DNA from: Xestospongia bergquistia
Lineage: Eukaryota; Porifera; Demospongiae; Haplosclerida; Petrosiidae
Length of the DNA: 64,000 nt
Direction: 5' to 3'
Assembly (NCBI GenBank): GCA_963965975.1
Contig: OZ014414.1
Location: 4,873,501-4,937,500 of the forward strand
The notes under the pieces were generated by a model that worked only from the letters and a program-made list of their open reading frames with translations, was not told where the DNA came from and made no database searches. Positions 58,966-64,000 of the stretch are shown piece after piece (positions within the stretch are counted from its first letter, which is position 1; every line of letters begins with the position of its first letter). The translations under genes and the position numbers were made by a program.

Positions 58966-61900
58966 TAAATCAGATCTCAGTGTTAAATCAAGTATCTGTA
59001 TTAAGAACGTGTTGATGTCAGTACAAAGCGGCATCAATTTGATTCATAACACTGACATCTAATCTGATACTGATATCTGAATTAACACTGAGATCTAAAT
59101 CACTAACGTTGATATCCGATATACACACTTCTTAACATTGATATCTGATATGACACTGACTATGATATCTCATCTAACACTGAGATCTGATTTACTCATG
59201 TTGATATCTGATCTAATACACACTGACATCAACACGATTCTTAATACTGATACCTGATTAAACACCTGTTGATATCTGATCTACTACTCACTGACATCAA
59301 TCTTAACACTGATATCTAATCTGACACTGACTATGATATCTGATCTAACACTGAGATCTGATTTACTCATGTTGATATCTGATCTACTGCAAACAAACAT
59401 CAACATGATTCTTAATACTAACATCTTTTTTACCACAAACTGATATCTCATCTAACACTGAGATCTGATTTACTCATGTTGATATATGATCTACTACACA
59501 CTGACGTTAACATGATTCTTAACACTGATACCTGATCTATCATTGAGATCTCATTTACTCATGTTTATATCTGATTTTACTACATAGGCATCAATTTGAT
59601 TCATAAAACTGATATCTGATCTGATATTGATATCTGAATTAAAACTGAAATCTAAATCACTAATGTTGATATCTGATCTACACACAGTCATCAACATGAT
59701 TCTTAACACTGTTGACTATGATGTCTGATCTAACACTGAGATCTGATTTATTCATATTGATATCTGATCTAATACACACTGACATCAACATGATTCTTAA
59801 TACTGATACCTGATCTAACACCTGTTGATATATGATCTACTACTCAATGACATCAGCATGATTCTTAACACTCGTATCTAATCCAACACTGACTATGATA
59901 TCTGATCTAACACTGAGATCTGATTTACTCATGTTGATATATGATCTACCACACGCAAACATTAACATGATTCTTAACACTGATACCTGACTAAACATCC
60001 AGGTTTGATTTACTCTTGTTGATATGTGATCTACTACAAACTGACATCAACATGAGTCATAACACTGATACCTGATCTAACTTTGAGACTTGATTTACTC
60101 ATGTTGGTATCTGATTGTACTACAAAGCGCCATCAATTTAATTCTTAACACTGATATCTGATTTCATTACGATTTTTGAATTAACACTGACATCAAAATT
60201 ACTAATATTGAAATCTGATCTACACACAGACATCAATGTGATTCTTAAGACTGATATCTGATCTGACACTGACTATGATATCTGATCTAACACTGAGATC
60301 TCATTTGCTCATGTTGATATCTGATCAACTACACACTTATATCAATATAATTCTTAATACTGACAACTGATCTAACACCAGTTGGTATCTTATTAACGAA
60401 ACATTGACTTACTAAACATTGACATTTACATAATTCTTAATACTAATGCCTGATCTAACACCAAGATCTGACTTACTCTTCTTCATATCTGATCTACTAC
60501 ACACTGACGTCAATATGTTTATTAACACCAATACCTGATCTAACACCTGTTAAGATCTGATCTACACATCAACATGATTCTTAACACTGATATCTCATCT
60601 GACACTGACTATATCTCATCTAACAATGAGATTTGATTTACTTGTTGATATCTGATATAATGCAAACAGACAACTACATGGTTCTAACACTAACATCAGA
60701 TTAACATTCTGATCTAACACTGAGATCTGATTTACTCATGTTAATACAAGATGTACTACACACTGACATCAACGTGATTTTTAACACTGATATTTCATCT
60801 GACACTGATTATAATATCTGATCTAACACTGAGATCTGATTTTCTCAGGTTGATATCTGATCTACTGCAAAAAGACATCAAAATGATTCTTAACACTAAC
60901 ATCTGATTTAACACAAACTGATATCTGATCTAACACTGAGATCTGATTTACTAATGTTGATATATGATTTACTAAACACTGACATCAACACAATATTTAA
61001 CACTGATACCTCATCTGACACTGACTATGATACCTGATCTAACACTGAGATCTGATTTACTCTTTTTGATATCTGATCAACTAGACACTAACATCAACAC
61101 TATTCTTAACAATGATGCCTGATCTAACACCTGCTGATATCAGATCTACACACTTACATCAACATGATTCTTTAGACTAACATATCGTTTGACACAAAAC
61201 TGATACCTTATATAACACTGAGATCTGATTTACTCACGTTCATATATGATCTACTACACACTTACATCAACCTGATTCTTAACACAAACTGATATCTGAC
61301 CTAACACTGAGATCCGAGTTACTCATGTTGATATATGATTTACTAAACACTGACATTAACACGATTATTAACAACGATATCTGATCTAACACTGCGATAT
61401 CAACATGAATCTTAACAGTGATACCCGATATAACACCAAGATCTGATTAACTCTTCTTGATATCTGATTACTACAAACTGAAATCAACACAATTCTTGAC
61501 ACTAATACCTGATCTAACACCTGTTTAGATCTAATCCTGCAATGATCTAACATCAACATAATTCTTAACACTGATATCTCATCTGACACTAACTTTGATA
61601 TCTGATCTAACACTGAGGTCTGGTTTACTCATGTTGATATTTGATCTACTGCAAACAGACATCAACATGCAGTAACACTTGATCTAACACTGAGATCTGA
61701 TTTACTCATGTTGATATATGATCTACCACACACTGCGATTCTTAAAACTGATGTGCATGATCTAAAACCTAGACCTGATTTACTCTTATTGACATCTCAA
61801 GTACAACAAACTGATCAACATGATTCTTAACACTGATACATGATCTAACACCCGTTGACATCTGATCTACTACACACTGACATCAACATGATTCTTAACA

Positions 61901-64000
61901 CTGGTATCTATTCTGACACTAACTACGATATATCATCTAACACTGAGATCAGATTTACTTGTGTTGATATCTGATCTACTACACACTTACATTAACACAA
62001 TTCTTTGCACTGATGATCTAATACCAATATCCGATTTACTCTTGTTGATATCTGATCTACACTGTCATTTAACATGATTGTTAACACTAATACCTGATCT
62101 AACACATGTTTATATGTGATCTACTACACACAGATATGAACGTGATTCTTAACACTGATATCTCATCTGACACTAACTTTGATGTCTGATCTAACACTGA
62201 GATCTGATTTACTCATGTTGATAATTGACCTACTGCAAAAAGACATCAACATGATTCTTCACAGTAACATCTGATTTAATATAAACTGATATCTGATTTA
62301 ACAATGAGATCTGATTTACTCTTGCTGATATCTCATCTACTGCACACTGACATCAACACGATTCTTGACACTGATACCTGATCTAACACCTGTTTATATC
62401 TAATCCTGCAATGGCATGAACACGATTCTTAACACTGATATCTCATCTCACACTGATTATGATATCTGATCTAACACTGAGATCTGAGATTACTCATCTT
62501 GATATCTGATGTACTAAAAACAGACATCAACATGATTCTTCACAGTAACATCTGATTTAATATAAACTGATGTCTTATCTAAAACTGAGATCTGATTTAC
62601 TCTTCTAGATAATTAACCTAGTGCAAAAAGACATCAACATGATTCATCACAGTAACATCTGATTTAATATAAACTGATATCTGATTTAACACTGAGATCT
62701 GATTTACTCTTGCTGATATCTCATCTACTGCACAATGACATCAACACGATTCTTGACACTGATACCTGATCTAACACCTGTTTATATCTAATCCTGCAAT
62801 GGCATCAACACGATTCTTAACACTGATATCTCATCTCACACTGATTATGATATCTGATCTAACACTGAGATCTGAGATTACTCATCTTGATATCTGATGT
62901 ACTAAAAACAGACATCAACATGATTCTTAAGACTAACATCTGATTTAACACAAACGGATATCTGATCTAACACTAAGACTCGATTTATGCACATTCATAT
63001 ATGATCTACTACACACTGACATCAATACGATTCTTAATGCTGATACCTGATCTAACACTGCAACCTGATTTACTCTTGTTGATATCTTATCTAGTACACA
63101 CTGACGTCAACATGGATCTTAACACTGATATCTCATCTGACACTGACTATGATATCTGATCTAACGCTGACATCTATTTACTCATGTTGATATCTGATGT
63201 ACCGCAAAGACACGTCAACATGATTCTTAACAATAACATCTGACTTAAAACAAACTAATATCTGATCCAACACCGAGATCTGATTTACTCCCGTTAATAT
63301 CTGTTTTTACTAGAAGGCGGCATCAATTTGATTCTGAACACTGATATCTGATCTCATAACAATATCTGAATTAACAATGAGATCTAAATTGCTAATATTG
63401 ATATCTGATATACACACAGACATCAACATGATTCTTAACACTGACTATCACATCTGATCTAACACTGAGATCTGATTTACTCATGTTCATATATGATCTA
63501 CTACACTGATATCAACAGAACTTGTAACACTGATACCTGATCTAACACCAGCTCATAACTGATCTACTAAACACTGACATCAACATGATTCTTAACACTG
63601 ATAACTCAGCTGACACTGACTATTACATCTGATCTAACACTGAGACTGATTTACTCATGTTCATATATGATCTACTATACACTGACATCAACAGAATTTT
63701 TAACACTGATACCTGATCTAACACCAGTTCATAACTGATCTACTAAACACTGACATCAACATGATTCTTAGCACTGATAACTCAGCTGACACTGACTATG
63801 ATGTCTGATCTAACTGAAATCTGATTTACTCATGTTGATATCTGATTTACTGCAAACAGACATCAACATGATTCTTAAAACTAACATCTGACTTCACACA
63901 AACTGATATTTGATCTATCACTATGATCTGATTTACTCATGTTGATATATGATTTACTAAACGCTAACATTAACATGATTCTTAACACTGATACCTGATG
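58966..64000. repeat. Satellite-2, right block (continues beyond the window)
   Basis: The same 68-bp-core repeat family as 47345-49650, running to the last base. The first fragment, about 58969-59025 ('agatctcagtgttaaatca', 'gttgatgtcag'), is in inverted orientation relative to all the rest. A 450-bp segment near 62,220-62,510 recurs almost exactly at about 62,610-62,920 ('tgcaaaaagacatcaacatg' through 'gatgtactaaaaacagaca'), showing recent higher-order duplication. Frames in it are composition artefacts. Confidence 0.9.

Noticed and set aside
61386..61613. 75-codon minus-strand frame in satellite-2
   Set aside because: It is a read-through of tandem repeats, with periodic residues and no counterpart in other units.

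Overview
The window looks like AT-rich metazoan nuclear DNA. It has single genes broken into short exons by introns as small as 36-50 bp with clean GT/AG borders, animal-specific domain families (an MPP/PALS-type MAGUK, a PHD finger, ankyrin/SOCS-like and Mindbomb-like pieces), hAT and Ty3/gypsy remnants, and a very heavy load of tandem repeats. A demosponge of the Amphimedon type is my best guess, from the micro-introns, base composition and gene families. That is an inference, not a proof. I see no bacterial genes, rRNA, tRNA or CRISPR array.

Layout. (1) 1-956, minus strand: the 3' parts of two protein-coding loci, an unidentified protein running off the left edge and an ankyrin protein with a SOCS/VHL-box-like tail. 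(2) About 1,000-31,160: a 30-kb composite satellite. Short units of about 0.9 kb alternate with long units of about 2.1-3.3 kb. The long units carry an 87-bp minisatellite with the perfect palindrome TGACGTCA and a CATCWC low-complexity tract. (3) 31,161-32,849: a 1.7-kb dispersed repeat whose second copy lies at 45,166-46,869 and whose edge holds hAT transposase remnants. (4) 32,700-39,760: a gene island with a candidate promoter marked by two identical 18-bp palindromes, isolated minus-strand exons, a small plus-strand PHD-finger gene, and a minus-strand MAGUK locus that keeps L27, PDZ, SH3, HOOK and guanylate-kinase pieces but has internal deletions and frameshifts. (5) 39,930-41,760: 1.8 kb of almost pure pyrimidine/CA low-complexity DNA. 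(6) 42,000-44,940: another block of the first satellite. (7) 44,950-47,345: hAT fragment, second copy of the 1.7-kb repeat, then a Ty3/gypsy RT/RNase H fragment. (8) 47,345-49,650 and 58,970-64,000: a second, unrelated satellite (68-bp core rich in GATATC and AGATCT) that brackets a 9-kb island. (9) 49,849-58,457: that island holds many short minus-strand exons (ankyrin-like and Mindbomb-like) and a 1.1-kb internal duplication. Several exons carry in-frame stops or frameshifts.

How it works together: little here forms an operating pathway. The readable genes are mostly damaged or lie at repeat borders, so the window reads as a repeat-expansion zone that has cut up, copied and partly buried single-copy genes. 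The frameshifts could also be residual assembly errors. The missing domain halves in the MAGUK and the complementary damage in the two 1.1-kb copies argue that at least part of the decay is real.
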